A stretch of DNA of 64,000 nt, from NCBI GenBank assembly GCA_016793885.1, contig JAEUHE010000203.1, positions 52,066 to 116,065 of the forward strand, in the 5' to 3' direction. The stretch comes from Verrucomicrobiales bacterium. Its GTDB lineage: Bacteria; Verrucomicrobiota; Verrucomicrobiia; Limisphaerales; UBA11320. The position numbers and the translations under genes were made by a program. Shown one piece after another: positions 33,042 to 41,977 of this stretch (its first letter is position 1; every line of letters begins with the position of its first letter). Below the pieces are notes generated by a model. It searched no databases. It saw nothing but the letters and a program-made list of their open reading frames with translations, and was not told the origin of the DNA.

Positions 33042-34742
33042 TCAAAGTCGCCGAGAACCGTCGGGCTCGATCCGAGCGTCTTGAACAGCCGATTTCTGGT
33101 TGGAAAGGATCAAAAATGTGGGCAAACCCATCACCCCAAACTGATCAAGAACCTGCTTGATGGCAGGATCAGAAGGGTGTTCAGCGGCAAACTTGACGAT
33201 CGCAAAGCGATGCAACCGCTCCACAACCTTGGGATCCCCCAAAGTGGTCCGCTCCATGGCGGTGCAGTTCTTGCACCAGCTGGCGCCAAACTTTACAAAA
33301 ATGGGCAGGTTCGCTTGCTTCGCCTGGTCCAACTCCTGCCGAAAGTGGTCGATGGTCTGCTGAACCGAGGGTGAGGTTCCGGTTTCTCCTCCGGCGGAAG
33401 AGGCGGACGGCAGCAAGCTCCAGCCCAACACGGCATAATAGCCCGCGAACACCAGGATGAGCACTCCAAACGCTTGTTTGACTCGAACCATCCAGGTTCC
33501 AGGCTTCGGCAAAAAGGACAGGCCTCCCCCGGCCAGCGGCCAAGGAAGAGCCATTCCGAGCCCCAGGAGAAAGGGAAGCGCCACGCCGAGCCAATTGCCT
33601 TCGGTGTAAAGGGTGGTGGAGAGCAGCAGGACCGAGATCAAGACCGGAGCCACACACGCACCCGCCAAGGTTGCCGCCACGCTTCCCATGATCAAGGCGG
33701 CGAAAATCCCTCCCCGGCGCGATCGACCAGGACCGCCCATACGCGACTGCAGCCCTGAAAAATCCAGGGCCCATTTATCAAACATCGCCAGACTCAACAC
33801 CCCAAAGATGACGGCGATGCCAAAGTTGAACCACGGCGAGGAATTCAACGCGCCGAATTTTGCGCCGGTGACAACCACCGTCAAACCGAGAAGCCCGTAC
33901 GTGAGCGCCATGCCCGCTCCATACACACTCCCCAATAGGAACCCGCGTCGTCGATTGGTGGACGCCGCTCCTGCCCCCAGAATTGCTAGATTGATCGGAA
34001 TCAAGGGAAGCACACAGGGGGTTAGGTTCAGTCCCAAACCCCCGAGGAGTATGAGACCGATCGTCATGAGGCTGCTCCACACTCCAACCGGAAGGCTAAG
34101 GGCGGGTGCGTCGACCGACCGACCGCCGTCCAGCGCGCGATCCAACCAACGCAGAAAAGTCTCGTCGTTGGCATATCCCGTGGACCTCGACAGCACCACC
34201 AGCCCATTGGTCAAGGCGGCACTGACTGAGGAGGAGGCAGAGGCCGCATGAGCGGTCGCCGGAGCACCCGCATCGGCCGCAACGACGGTGCCATCGCCGC
34301 GCACGATCCAGTCCACCGACTCGGGCAGAAAGCACGCTTCCTCGCTGCAGCCCTGCCAGCTCACTTGGAGAGGGAGCGATCCGTTGGCGGCCAAGTCAAG
34401 CGCCCGGCTCGCCACGAACGGCCGTAGATGCACCGACTTTTGGGATTGGCTGTGCTTGTCAGTGACCAGGGTGGGTTGCGGAACATCAAAGGCCATCTCG
34501 CTCCCGCTCCCACCCGCTTGAAAGTGCAGCTTGTCGGCATAGAGGTAGTGACCAGCAGGAAATTCAAAGCGGGCTTGAAGCAACGCTTTCTCGCCGCGCC
34601 GCTCCACAGTGACTGTGACTCGGAACGGGGATTCATCCTCCTCCGCCCCGCCGATGAGCGCCGACAAAACCAGCCAGCCCAACGCCAGAGAGCGCTGCCA
34701 CTGGCGGCCCAAGGTCGGCCGGGCACACAACATCAAATTCAT
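33042..34742 (-). CDS. DsbD-like thiol:disulfide interchange protein
   Basis: I chose the ATG at 34742 (566 aa), since it begins a proper signal peptide (QRSLALGWLVLSALIGG) and removes an Arg-rich leader. Domains in order are a DsbD alpha-like periplasmic domain with the cysteines of SEEACFLPESVDW, a transmembrane domain of about eight helices (GLGLNLTPCVLPLIPINLAI carries the conserved membrane cysteine context, and AGACVAPVLISVLLL the second), and a C-terminal thioredoxin domain with CKNC in FGASWCKNCTAME. DsbD moves electrons from cytoplasmic thioredoxin to periplasmic thiol proteins. It is the last gene of the DUF3570-ApbE-TlpA-DUF4266 series, so the TlpA protein is its likely partner. 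Confidence 0.87.
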   Translation of the reverse strand: MNLMLCARPTLGRQWQRSLALGWLVLSALIGGAEEDESPFRVTVTVERRGEKALLQARFEFPAGHYLYADKLHFQAGGSGSEMAFDVPQPTLVTDKHSQSQKSVHLRPFVASRALDLAANGSLPLQVSWQGCSEEACFLPESVDWIVRGDGTVVAADAGAPATAHAASASSSVSAALTNGLVVLSRSTGYANDETFLRWLDRALDGGRSVDAPALSLPVGVWSSLMTIGLILLGGLGLNLTPCVLPLIPINLAILGAGAASTNRRRGFLLGSVYGAGMALTYGLLGLTVVVTGAKFGALNSSPWFNFGIAVIFGVLSLAMFDKWALDFSGLQSRMGGPGRSRRGGIFAALIMGSVAATLAGACVAPVLISVLLLSTTLYTEGNWLGVALPFLLGLGMALPWPLAGGGLSFLPKPGTWMVRVKQAFGVLILVFAGYYAVLGWSLLPSASSAGGETGTSPSVQQTIDHFRQELDQAKQANLPIFVKFGASWCKNCTAMERTTLGDPKVVERLHRFAIVKFAAEHPSDPAIKQVLDQFGVMGLPTFLILSNQKSAVQDARIEPDGSRRL

Positions 34743-34816
34743 AAACAAGCCATTTGGACTAGGACCGAGCGGTGGACCATCGATGGACCGAAAGCCCGCG
34801 TTGGACCGATCAAAAC

Positions 34817-35056
34817 TCAATTGCAGCCGCATCCTCCGCCGCCCACGCCACGTCCCCCCGACGCGGCTTCGCGTGAAAACCACATATGCTCAGCCATCTG
34901 TTTACCAACGGGATCGCGATCCGGAAGCATGATGGAGTCGGCCAAGGCTCCCCGCTCCCAGGGCTTCACATGAGTGCACCCAGCCAGCATCCCCGCCAAG
35001 CAGAGCAACCCGACCAAGCGACGAACCTGGACCAAAAGCGTGTGAAGAGAATGCAT
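34817..35056 (-). CDS. DUF4266-family small lipoprotein
   Basis: A 79-residue protein with a signal peptide ending in the lipobox LAGC (Cys27), followed by VKPWERGALADSIMLPDRDP, a very conserved DUF4266 stretch, and a Gly/Cys-rich end (GGGGCGC). DUF4266 proteins are small lipoproteins of unknown function that occur next to DUF3570 barrels. The PWERG-LA-MxxDRDP string is also known from other small periplasmic proteins of these operons. It lies 7 bp after the TlpA-like gene and 74 bp before the DsbD-like start, firmly within the operon. Confidence 0.85.
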   Translation of the reverse strand: MHSLHTLLVQVRRLVGLLCLAGMLAGCTHVKPWERGALADSIMLPDRDPVGKQMAEHMWFSREAASGGRGVGGGGCGCN

Positions 35057-35063
35057 AAATCAG

Positions 35064-35585
35064 CTATTTGGAATTCAGCAGAGCTTCGATCTCGCTCACA
35101 TATTTCTTGCGAGTTTCCTCACCCTTGAACCCGGAATGGACGGCCACCACCTTGCCCTGCGCATCGACCAGAAACGAGCTGGGCATGGCCTTGATCTTAA
35201 TCTCGCTGACCAGCTTATGCTGAGCGTCGCGGACCACCGCAAAATCAGCGGTGTGCTTTTTGAGAAACTGAGCCATATCGGCAGCTTTCTCATCGACGTT
35301 GACAGCCAGAATGACCAAGCCCTTCGCGGCGTAATCCTTGTGCAACGCCTGCATCACCGGGAAGGACGCCTTGCACGGCTCGCACCAGGAGGCGAAAAAA
35401 TCGACCAGCACCACCTTTCCCTTCAGATCCGGCAGCGCGCCTTCCAGCCCGTAGCTCTGCAGGTCGGGAAACGGGTCGCCAACTTTGGGCGCTGCGCCGG
35501 CCACCGCCGCCAGAACCAGGGTCAACGTCAGACTGCGGACGAGTGTGGGAAAGAAACGACTAGGTTTGTTGGACAAGATGCTCAT
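35064..35585 (-). CDS. TlpA/ResA-like periplasmic thioredoxin
   Basis: A 173-residue exported thioredoxin-fold protein. It has a signal peptide (about residues 14-31), the redox motif CEPC in DFFASWCEPCKASFP, a VNVDEKAADMAQFLKKH insertion typical of TlpA-type proteins, and the cis-proline in KAMPSSFLVD. It should reduce or oxidise thiols in the periplasm and be recharged by the DsbD-like protein encoded two genes downstream. Its start overlaps the end of apbE by 26 nt, showing translational coupling. Confidence 0.92.
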   Translation of the reverse strand: MSILSNKPSRFFPTLVRSLTLTLVLAAVAGAAPKVGDPFPDLQSYGLEGALPDLKGKVVLVDFFASWCEPCKASFPVMQALHKDYAAKGLVILAVNVDEKAADMAQFLKKHTADFAVVRDAQHKLVSEIKIKAMPSSFLVDAQGKVVAVHSGFKGEETRKKYVSEIEALLNSK

Positions 35586-36555
35586 GGAAACGTCGGGTCA
35601 GATAACGATGTTGGTCGGTGAGGATGGCGCCGGAGGCGCCTACTTGAGATTCGATGAAACGAGCCCCCTCTTGAGGACCCAAAATGAAGGCGGTGGTGGT
35701 GAGAATACCCGCCATGGTACAACTCGGAGCTATGGCTGTGACCACCCGACACCCGCTGTTGACCGGCCACCCGGTTCGGGGATCGATGATGTGCCCGTAC
35801 TTGCGGCCTTCATGTTCGAAATGACGCCGGTAGTCTCCCGAGCAAGCCACCGCGCCATCCTGCAGCGCCACGCTCCCCCAACAGGATCCCAGCTGCATCG
35901 GATGTTCCATCCCGATGTGCCACGCCGGCCGATTCAACGGGGTGCCGACCACGCGAATATCCTGTCCAAAATCCACCATCAGCTTCGCCACGCCATATTC
36001 CTTGGCCATCTCAACAACTCGATCAACGGCGTATTCCTTCCCGATGCCGCCCAAATCCAGCCCCATGCCCGCTTCGGGTAGAAAGATGGCACCCGGTCTC
36101 CGCTGGACTTTCTTCCACCCTACCAGGCGAAGCGCCACCTGGACCTGGTCCGCCATCGGCAGCGCGGAAGGACGCGCTTTCCAATTCCAGAGACGCAGCA
36201 GCGGCAAAGAGGTCGCATCAAAGGCACCTGAGGTGAGGAAGTGCATCTGATGGCACAGCTCCAGCAGCAGATCCGTTTCCTCATCAACCGCCACCCAGTC
36301 GCGTCCCGCCGCCGCATTGATGCGGCAGATCAGGCTGGTCTCCAGAAATCGACTGTACTTCGCCTCAAACTCTGCGACCCAGTTCAGCAGGGCATCCAGG
36401 TAGGCGTTGGCGGCCCAGCGTGAAGGTTCGATCAGTGAGACCCGACACACGGTTCCCAAGGCATGAAAGCTAAGAACTGTGAGTCCCTCGGTCTCGTCCA
36501 CGGTGGCGCTCGAACGCACCCGCTGTCGTACCGTTGATTCGGAGGCTAGAACCAT
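35560..36555 (-). CDS. apbE: ApbE-family FAD:protein FMN transferase
   Basis: A 331-residue ApbE-type enzyme, which transfers FMN from FAD onto a Thr or Ser of exported proteins. Conserved features are SFHALGTVCRV, LGGIGKEYAVDRVVE, FGQDIRVVG and YGHIIDPRTGWPV. At the metal-binding loop, classical ApbE has A-D-x-L-x-T. Here the loop reads TMAGILTTTAF, so the aspartate is Gly. I have the impression that a subfamily shares this, but it should be checked. No clear signal peptide is seen, so export or a Tat/lipoprotein route is unclear. It overlaps the DUF3570 gene by 10 nt, which is the natural candidate for its acceptor. Confidence 0.88.
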   Translation of the reverse strand: MVLASESTVRQRVRSSATVDETEGLTVLSFHALGTVCRVSLIEPSRWAANAYLDALLNWVAEFEAKYSRFLETSLICRINAAAGRDWVAVDEETDLLLELCHQMHFLTSGAFDATSLPLLRLWNWKARPSALPMADQVQVALRLVGWKKVQRRPGAIFLPEAGMGLDLGGIGKEYAVDRVVEMAKEYGVAKLMVDFGQDIRVVGTPLNRPAWHIGMEHPMQLGSCWGSVALQDGAVACSGDYRRHFEHEGRKYGHIIDPRTGWPVNSGCRVVTAIAPSCTMAGILTTTAFILGPQEGARFIESQVGASGAILTDQHRYLTRRFHEHLVQQT

Positions 36556-37820
36556 ATCGAAAGTCCTCCCGTGAACACATGAGCCTTGGGATAGGCCACC
36601 GACGCAGTAATGCCGTCGGTGCCGTGCATGGTGTAGCGCTTGTAGGCGAAATCCAGGGAGACTCGCTCATGCACCTGGGCGCTCAGGCCAATGCCGTAAG
36701 TGAACGTGTTGAGCGAGGAAAGACGGTAATCCGCGGAGTAGTAAGTGGGTGCCGGAACATCGGTGCAGAACGGTGGGGGCAAGGTGCAGCTCGGATCCCC
36801 GGGGAAATGAGTTCCGTAAAAGTCTGCCGAGGTCTGGGTGTGAAAGCGGAATAACGGCGACACAATCAGCCATTTGCCCAGCTTCTGGTGCCACTGAAGA
36901 TCGACCGTGTTGGCCAGCACACCGAAGTCATCGTGATGGAACCGATAGGAGAACTCCACGGCCCCATTGGCGGAGGTCACGGCATGGTTCACCGACCAGA
37001 ACAATACTTGTCGGAATTTGTGCTCCGGCCGCTTCTCGGGCTGAACCGTCCAGGGATCGCCAGGGTTATACGGATTGGAAGGCGTGTAGAAATCATCGAA
37101 GAGCACCCGTTTGTAGGGATCGCTGAGGAATCCGCTGCTGTACCCCAGCGTGAGATTCAGGGTGGTGTAAGTCTTGGGCCCCAGCAACTGGGTGACTCCC
37201 ACCATGAAGTCGGTGCTATCCTTATGCTCCCGCTGGGTGTTCGAGGTGCCCTCGTTCGGCAAAAGTCGATCAAAGGCATGGCTCACTCCCCAGGTCACCG
37301 TGGTGTTCTTTTCATTGAACTCCATGGCATGCATCAGCGAGATGCCCTTGGACTCGTAGTCGCTCTCGCGACTCAAGGACAGCTGGGGAGTGAGCGTATG
37401 CCTGCCAAACTTGAAGCTGGGCTCAATGTAGCCCGCTCGGCGGATATCCTCGATGGTCACCTCCCGCACCGTTTTTTCTCCCGGAAGCGGCGGCGCGCCC
37501 GTCGGAGTTGCTCCCGAGATCCCATCGTAGACATAATTGCCCTTCAGGCTGAGCCAAGGCACAATGCCCTTTTCAAAGGAAGCCCCATGGGTGCGAATAT
37601 GGATGCGCCCCGCACCTTCCGCATAATCCTCATACCGATAGTCCACCCGGTCCGCCCCTTGGCTCCGGGAGGGCTGGGAGACATAGAGAAGAATGATAAA
37701 GGTAGCTTCCGCCAGACGCCGCCTCCCGCGCCTGCGCCCGCGGCCACACTCACGCTCAGGCCCTCGGGTGAGAACCTCGGGCGAAACGGATCCGATGAAC
37801 TTTAACGACAGAGACTTCAT
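36546..37820 (-). CDS. DUF3570 outer-membrane beta-barrel with ApbE-type flavinylation motif
   Basis: A 424-residue protein. After a basic stretch and a hydrophobic signal (about residues 36-54, ending SQG), it consists of amphipathic beta strands and ends with an aromatic residue (GGLSIWF), as outer-membrane barrels do. It matches DUF3570 throughout. Residues 99-105 read DGISGAT, which fits the Dxx(S/T)GA(T/S) signature recognised by ApbE, with Thr105 as the potential FMN site. It heads the operon and overlaps apbE by 10 nt. No other gene in the operon encodes an FMN_bind or DUF2271 acceptor. Barrel prediction and motif are direct sequence readings; flavinylation is inferred. Confidence 0.82.
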   Translation of the reverse strand: MKSLSLKFIGSVSPEVLTRGPERECGRGRRRGRRRLAEATFIILLYVSQPSRSQGADRVDYRYEDYAEGAGRIHIRTHGASFEKGIVPWLSLKGNYVYDGISGATPTGAPPLPGEKTVREVTIEDIRRAGYIEPSFKFGRHTLTPQLSLSRESDYESKGISLMHAMEFNEKNTTVTWGVSHAFDRLLPNEGTSNTQREHKDSTDFMVGVTQLLGPKTYTTLNLTLGYSSGFLSDPYKRVLFDDFYTPSNPYNPGDPWTVQPEKRPEHKFRQVLFWSVNHAVTSANGAVEFSYRFHHDDFGVLANTVDLQWHQKLGKWLIVSPLFRFHTQTSADFYGTHFPGDPSCTLPPPFCTDVPAPTYYSADYRLSSLNTFTYGIGLSAQVHERVSLDFAYKRYTMHGTDGITASVAYPKAHVFTGGLSIWF

Positions 37821-38377
37821 TGACGCAGCGGTATTCGAAGGGTGTTATCGCACAACGGATGCCAATCGAGAGCCGAACAAGAAGACGCGATCAAATATCC
37901 ATGATCTCCCACTTGAACAGCCACCTCAACACTCCCAAAAACACCTTGTTGACAAATACTTACACCGATCGCCTCCGGCTGATACACACTCGAACGGTGT
38001 TCACCAGGATCAGGGGCCAGGGTCAGCGGAAGCCGGAATAGCCAGGGCGAGCTGGTCCGGGATCGGAGCCGAGCGCAGGCCAGATGGTCCGGTTTCGGAC
38101 GCCGGACCGGGGTGCGGCCACCTCGGGACTCACACCGACAACGAGGGGATGCTTTGAGTGAGAAGCTCATTGGAGGAAAGTTTGCCTTGGGGACGTGACA
38201 ATGGACTAAAGTCTCCATGACAGTGCTGTCATGAGGGTAGTTTCTGCGAAAACTCTTCACTCCCTGAGAATTCCGTGACAGCCTAGCGACCTCCTCCTCA
38301 GGGCCATTTTCGTGAAGACTCGGTCGAATCTGGGAGGAGGTTTTTAGGTCTGATCGTAAGATCAATCCGTTCAGCGC
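37821..38377. other. Divergent intergenic region with candidate operator
   Basis: This 557-bp gap lies between the divergent DUF3570 operon and the DUF1549 gene. An open frame spans part of it on the minus strand, but its amino-acid composition looks non-coding. Besides the dyad at 38216-38233 there is an inverted repeat CCTCCTCC (about 38289) / GGAGGAGG (about 38334) followed by TTTTT, which could be an attenuator-like hairpin ahead of the DUF1549 gene, and a short GGTCCG/CGGACC stem near 38085. I identified no riboswitch. Confidence 0.45.
38216..38233. promoter_or_regulatory. Perfect 8-bp inverted repeat, possible operator
   Basis: CATGACAG-TG-CTGTCATG has exact 8-bp arms around a 2-bp spacer, a size suited to a dimeric repressor. 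It is about 145 bp upstream of the DUF1549 gene start. Regulator unknown. Confidence 0.4.
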
Positions 38378-41300
38378 ATGATGAGACTGAGACCAATTCC
38401 GGACGGCGTCCGACGCCCTGCATCGCCGTCGACAGGGGGTAACACCGTGCCCACCCCTTCCTGGGTCAGGACGACCCTGGCCCTAGCCTTACTCTGCCAG
38501 GGCTTGGGTGGGGCGACGGCCAGCCCCTCTCCCGAATCCACGAGACAGCATTGGTCGTTTCAGCCGTTGAAACGACCGGCGAGACCGTCCGTGGTTCGAA
38601 AGGATTGGCCTCGCACGGATCTGGATCCGTTTATCCTGGCCCGATTGGAACAGGCAGGCAGCGCTCCCCTCGCCGCGGCGGACAAGCAAACTCTGATCCG
38701 ACGCGCCACCTTTGATCTGCTCGGCCTACCTCCGACGACCGAGGAAGTGCGGAGCTTTCTTGCCGATGACTCACCCGAGGCGTTCGCCAAGGTCATCGAC
38801 CGCCTGCTCGACTCCCCTCACTACGGTGAACACTGGGGCCGCCACTGGCTCGATGTGGTCCGCTACGCCGACACCGCCGGGGAAACAGCTGACTATCCCG
38901 TGCCGGTCGCCTGGCGCTATCGAAACTATGTGATACAGGCCTTCAACACCGATAAGCCATATGATGAATTCCTGAGGGAGCAGATCGCCGGCGATATCCT
39001 CGGGCAGCAGGGTCCTCGAGAACGCTACCGCGAACGCATCACCGCCACGGGTTACCTGGCGATCTCCCGTCGTTTTGGCTTCGACTCCGAGAACTACCAT
39101 CACCTCACCATCCAGGATACCATCGACAACCTGGGCCAGACCGCGCTCGGGCTGACCCTGGGATGCGCCCGCTGCCATGATCACAAATATGATCCTGTGT
39201 CCATGGCGGACTACTACGGGCTCTACGGGATTTTTGATAGCAGTCGCTATGCTTTTCCTGGATCGGAACAGAAGCAGCGCTACCGCGCCATGGCCCCGCT
39301 GATGCCGCCCGAGGAAGCGCAAGCGAGCTGGACCAAATTCGATGAGCGAGTCGCCGGCCTCCTGCGCAAGCTCGAACGAAACAAACAACCCGGAGCGCCC
39401 GGGGTTCTGCGTTCGCTGGCGGACATGGATGGAGACTTCGAAATGCAGGCGATCGCCGCCGGCGGCAGCCGCGGAGTCCTGGTCGCACCTTGGGTTTATG
39501 AAGGGGCTATTTCTGTCACCCGCGAAGCCCAAAGCCCTCTGGGAAACCTGTATCCGCTGGGCAAAGCCGGGGTTTCCCTCCCGTCCGGAACGAACCACTA
39601 CGCGTTTGGCCAGTCCATTTACCCGAGCCGGACTCATGAACAAGGCGGGCGACTGCACTTCAACTTGGACTTCCGCGCCGCCACCCCCGATTCCAAGCTA
39701 CCTGGACGCCACCGTATCTGGCTCGGATCGCGCACCGTGCGGCCCAGCACCACTTCAGCCGCGCATGGCGAGGCCCACCCCGACCACGCCTCCACTTCAC
39801 CAGTAAGCCCTGACTCACCCGCCTTCGAGCTGTTCATCTCCTCAACGGCGCTCGCCCTTCGCAGCACCGAGCCTCGCCAACCTTCCCCCCTCCGCGTCGA
39901 ACCCGCCGCCTGGCACAACCTCCAACTCACCCTCGATCTGGGAGGTCGAACGGTGTCGGGCCGTTTGTGCAGCGGCACCAACGAGGTTCCCATCCCAAGC
40001 CAGCCCTTCCTGACCGCCTGGAACGGCTCGCTCAACTTCATCGAGATCAACAGTGAATCGGCGACCACTCCCGCCACCCCTCCACTCGACGTCGACAACA
40101 TCGGAATCCGTGAAACACCCATCCCTTCGATCGTGGAGGCGAAGTCGGCCACCACGGGAGCCGGCGAGCCGACAGTCGCCGGTTTGGAAGCTGAGATTGT
40201 TCGGCGGAGCGGCATGGATGGAGGCTTCGAATTTCAGTCGCCGGACACGCCCCCCGCCCGCCCCTGGCACCCGGGACCCAAAAGCCTGGTCAAAATCACC
40301 AAGGCCGCCCAGAGCCCCTACACGCACCTGTTCCCCGCCGGTAAGCTCGGGTTGCATCTGCCCGGCGGCGAGGCCTACAACGGCTTCGGCCAGACCCTGA
40401 CGAACACCTGGAAAGCGAGCACCACCGATCGTGTGCGGGTAGCCTTCGATTTCCGAACCCATTCACCGGTCGCCGCCGAGGGCACTTGGAGAATGTATGT
40501 CGGTCATGGGGCCGGTCCCGGCCCGGCCTTGGAGCTCTTCTTCAACGACCGACAGTTCTATCCGCGGAATGGAGATTCACGCACCGCCTTGCGCCCGCTC
40601 ACCACCAACACTTGGTATCACGTGCAGGTGGAGCTTCAGCTCGCCTCCAAAACCTACCGCGGGTGGATTGGCACCCCTTCCGACCGAACCGAATTTCAGG
40701 GATCGCTGGCGACGGGATGGGATGGTGTGCTGGACTACACCTTCATCGATAGCTATGGACACATCGGTGGGAACAAGCCGGCGGTGGAGGTGGACAACTA
40801 TGTGATCCGGGAGGAGCCACTTCCGGGATGGGACGCCTCGGCCGTCGCCCAGCTCGCGCACGCCGACGAGCGGGACACGATCCAACAACTCAAGCGCCGT
40901 CTGGAAGCGCTCAACCTCGATCTCGAAAACGCCCGTAAGGAGCTCAATGCGGCGCTCGCAGAAGGCCCAGGCGAGATGACCTATGCGGTGGTCGAGGCCA
41001 CCCCACGCAACGCGCGCATCCACCTCCGCGGCGAACAGGACAAGCTCGGAGCGGAAGTCCCGCGCGGATTCCTAAAGGTTCTCGGGGGCGATGTGATTCC
41101 CGAGCAGGCGAACGGAAGCGGCCGTCTCGAACTGGCCGGCTGGGTCACGCGTCCCACAAACCCGCTCACCCCACGGGTAATGGCCAATCGCATCTGGCAA
41201 TACCACTTCGGCCGCGGACTGGTCAGCACGCCCAATGACTTCGGACTGCGCGGACAGCCCCCGACCCACCCCGAGCTGCTGGACTACTTGGCGATGCGGT

Positions 41301-41965
41301 TCTTGGATTCCGGCTGGTCGATCAAGGCAATGCACCGGCTCATTATGAACTCCGCTACTTACCAACAGCGCGCTGCGGTCGGGCCCAACGAGCTGTATGC
41401 CGGCTACACACGGCAGCGGTTGTCGGCCGAATCCCTGCGCGATAGTATTCTAAAGGCGAGCGGTGAACTGGACGAAACGCCGGGAGAAGGCCATCCGTTT
41501 CCCACCCCGATCGGATGGGGCTTCAGCCAGCACGGTCCTTTCAGCGGAACCTATGATCATAACCGGCGCAGCATCTATCTCATGACGCAGCGGATCAAGC
41601 GACACCCCTTCCTGGCGCTCTTCGACGGTGCGGACCCGAATGGGACCACCCCCACGCGGAGTATTTCAACGGTGCCCACCCAGGCGCTGTATTTCATGAA
41701 CGACCCGTTCGTGCACGACAAGGCCCGCAAGCTGGCCGAGCGGCTTCAGAAATCCAGCACCGCCCAGGCGGAACAAGTGAAGCTGGCCTTCCAATGGACT
41801 TTGGGACGCCCACCCGCAGCGGAAGAAGGTGCCGATGCGGCTGAATTCCTGGAGGCTTATCGAACCGAACTGCGGCTGCAGTCCGAGGCCGAAGCCCAGA
41901 CCACCGCCCTGGCTGCCTTCGCCCGCACCTTGTTTGCGAGCAACGAATTCCTGCACATCGACTAA
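38378..41965 (+). CDS. DUF1549/DUF1553 (PSD1-type) protein with two inserted LamG-like domains
   Basis: A 1195-residue exported protein. DUF1549 (about 75-330) contains the conserved CARCHDHKYDP (Cys263-His267), a CxxCH that might bind haem or a metal. DUF1553 (about 910-1180) contains RVMANRIWQYHFGRGLV and STVPTQALYFMNDPFV. Between them are two similar concanavalin/LamG-like segments (each starting with MDG-FE-Q, residues about 350-580 and 610-830) and a short coiled coil. Such proteins are hallmarks of Planctomycetes and Verrucomicrobia, pair with DUF1501 proteins as here (12-bp gap), and are linked to degradation of complex glycans. No biochemical activity is established. A later GTG start near codon 24 would put the signal helix at the N-terminus. 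Confidence 0.85.
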   Translation: MMRLRPIPDGVRRPASPSTGGNTVPTPSWVRTTLALALLCQGLGGATASPSPESTRQHWSFQPLKRPARPSVVRKDWPRTDLDPFILARLEQAGSAPLAAADKQTLIRRATFDLLGLPPTTEEVRSFLADDSPEAFAKVIDRLLDSPHYGEHWGRHWLDVVRYADTAGETADYPVPVAWRYRNYVIQAFNTDKPYDEFLREQIAGDILGQQGPRERYRERITATGYLAISRRFGFDSENYHHLTIQDTIDNLGQTALGLTLGCARCHDHKYDPVSMADYYGLYGIFDSSRYAFPGSEQKQRYRAMAPLMPPEEAQASWTKFDERVAGLLRKLERNKQPGAPGVLRSLADMDGDFEMQAIAAGGSRGVLVAPWVYEGAISVTREAQSPLGNLYPLGKAGVSLPSGTNHYAFGQSIYPSRTHEQGGRLHFNLDFRAATPDSKLPGRHRIWLGSRTVRPSTTSAAHGEAHPDHASTSPVSPDSPAFELFISSTALALRSTEPRQPSPLRVEPAAWHNLQLTLDLGGRTVSGRLCSGTNEVPIPSQPFLTAWNGSLNFIEINSESATTPATPPLDVDNIGIRETPIPSIVEAKSATTGAGEPTVAGLEAEIVRRSGMDGGFEFQSPDTPPARPWHPGPKSLVKITKAAQSPYTHLFPAGKLGLHLPGGEAYNGFGQTLTNTWKASTTDRVRVAFDFRTHSPVAAEGTWRMYVGHGAGPGPALELFFNDRQFYPRNGDSRTALRPLTTNTWYHVQVELQLASKTYRGWIGTPSDRTEFQGSLATGWDGVLDYTFIDSYGHIGGNKPAVEVDNYVIREEPLPGWDASAVAQLAHADERDTIQQLKRRLEALNLDLENARKELNAALAEGPGEMTYAVVEATPRNARIHLRGEQDKLGAEVPRGFLKVLGGDVIPEQANGSGRLELAGWVTRPTNPLTPRVMANRIWQYHFGRGLVSTPNDFGLRGQPPTHPELLDYLAMRFLDSGWSIKAMHRLIMNSATYQQRAAVGPNELYAGYTRQRLSAESLRDSILKASGELDETPGEGHPFPTPIGWGFSQHGPFSGTYDHNRRSIYLMTQRIKRHPFLALFDGADPNGTTPTRSISTVPTQALYFMNDPFVHDKARKLAERLQKSSTAQAEQVKLAFQWTLGRPPAAEEGADAAEFLEAYRTELRLQSEAEAQTTALAAFARTLFASNEFLHID

Positions 41966-41977
41966 TCCGCCCCGCCT

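Noticed and set aside
33042..34883. Upstream start for the DsbD-like gene at 34883
   Set aside because: It would overlap the DUF4266 gene by 67 nt and adds an Arg-rich stretch before the signal peptide; the ATG at 34742 is preferred.
37817..38365. Minus-strand open frame of about 180 codons in the divergent intergenic region
   Set aside because: The composition is atypical (many Ser, Arg and Pro), there is no recognisable domain, and it overlaps candidate regulatory repeats.
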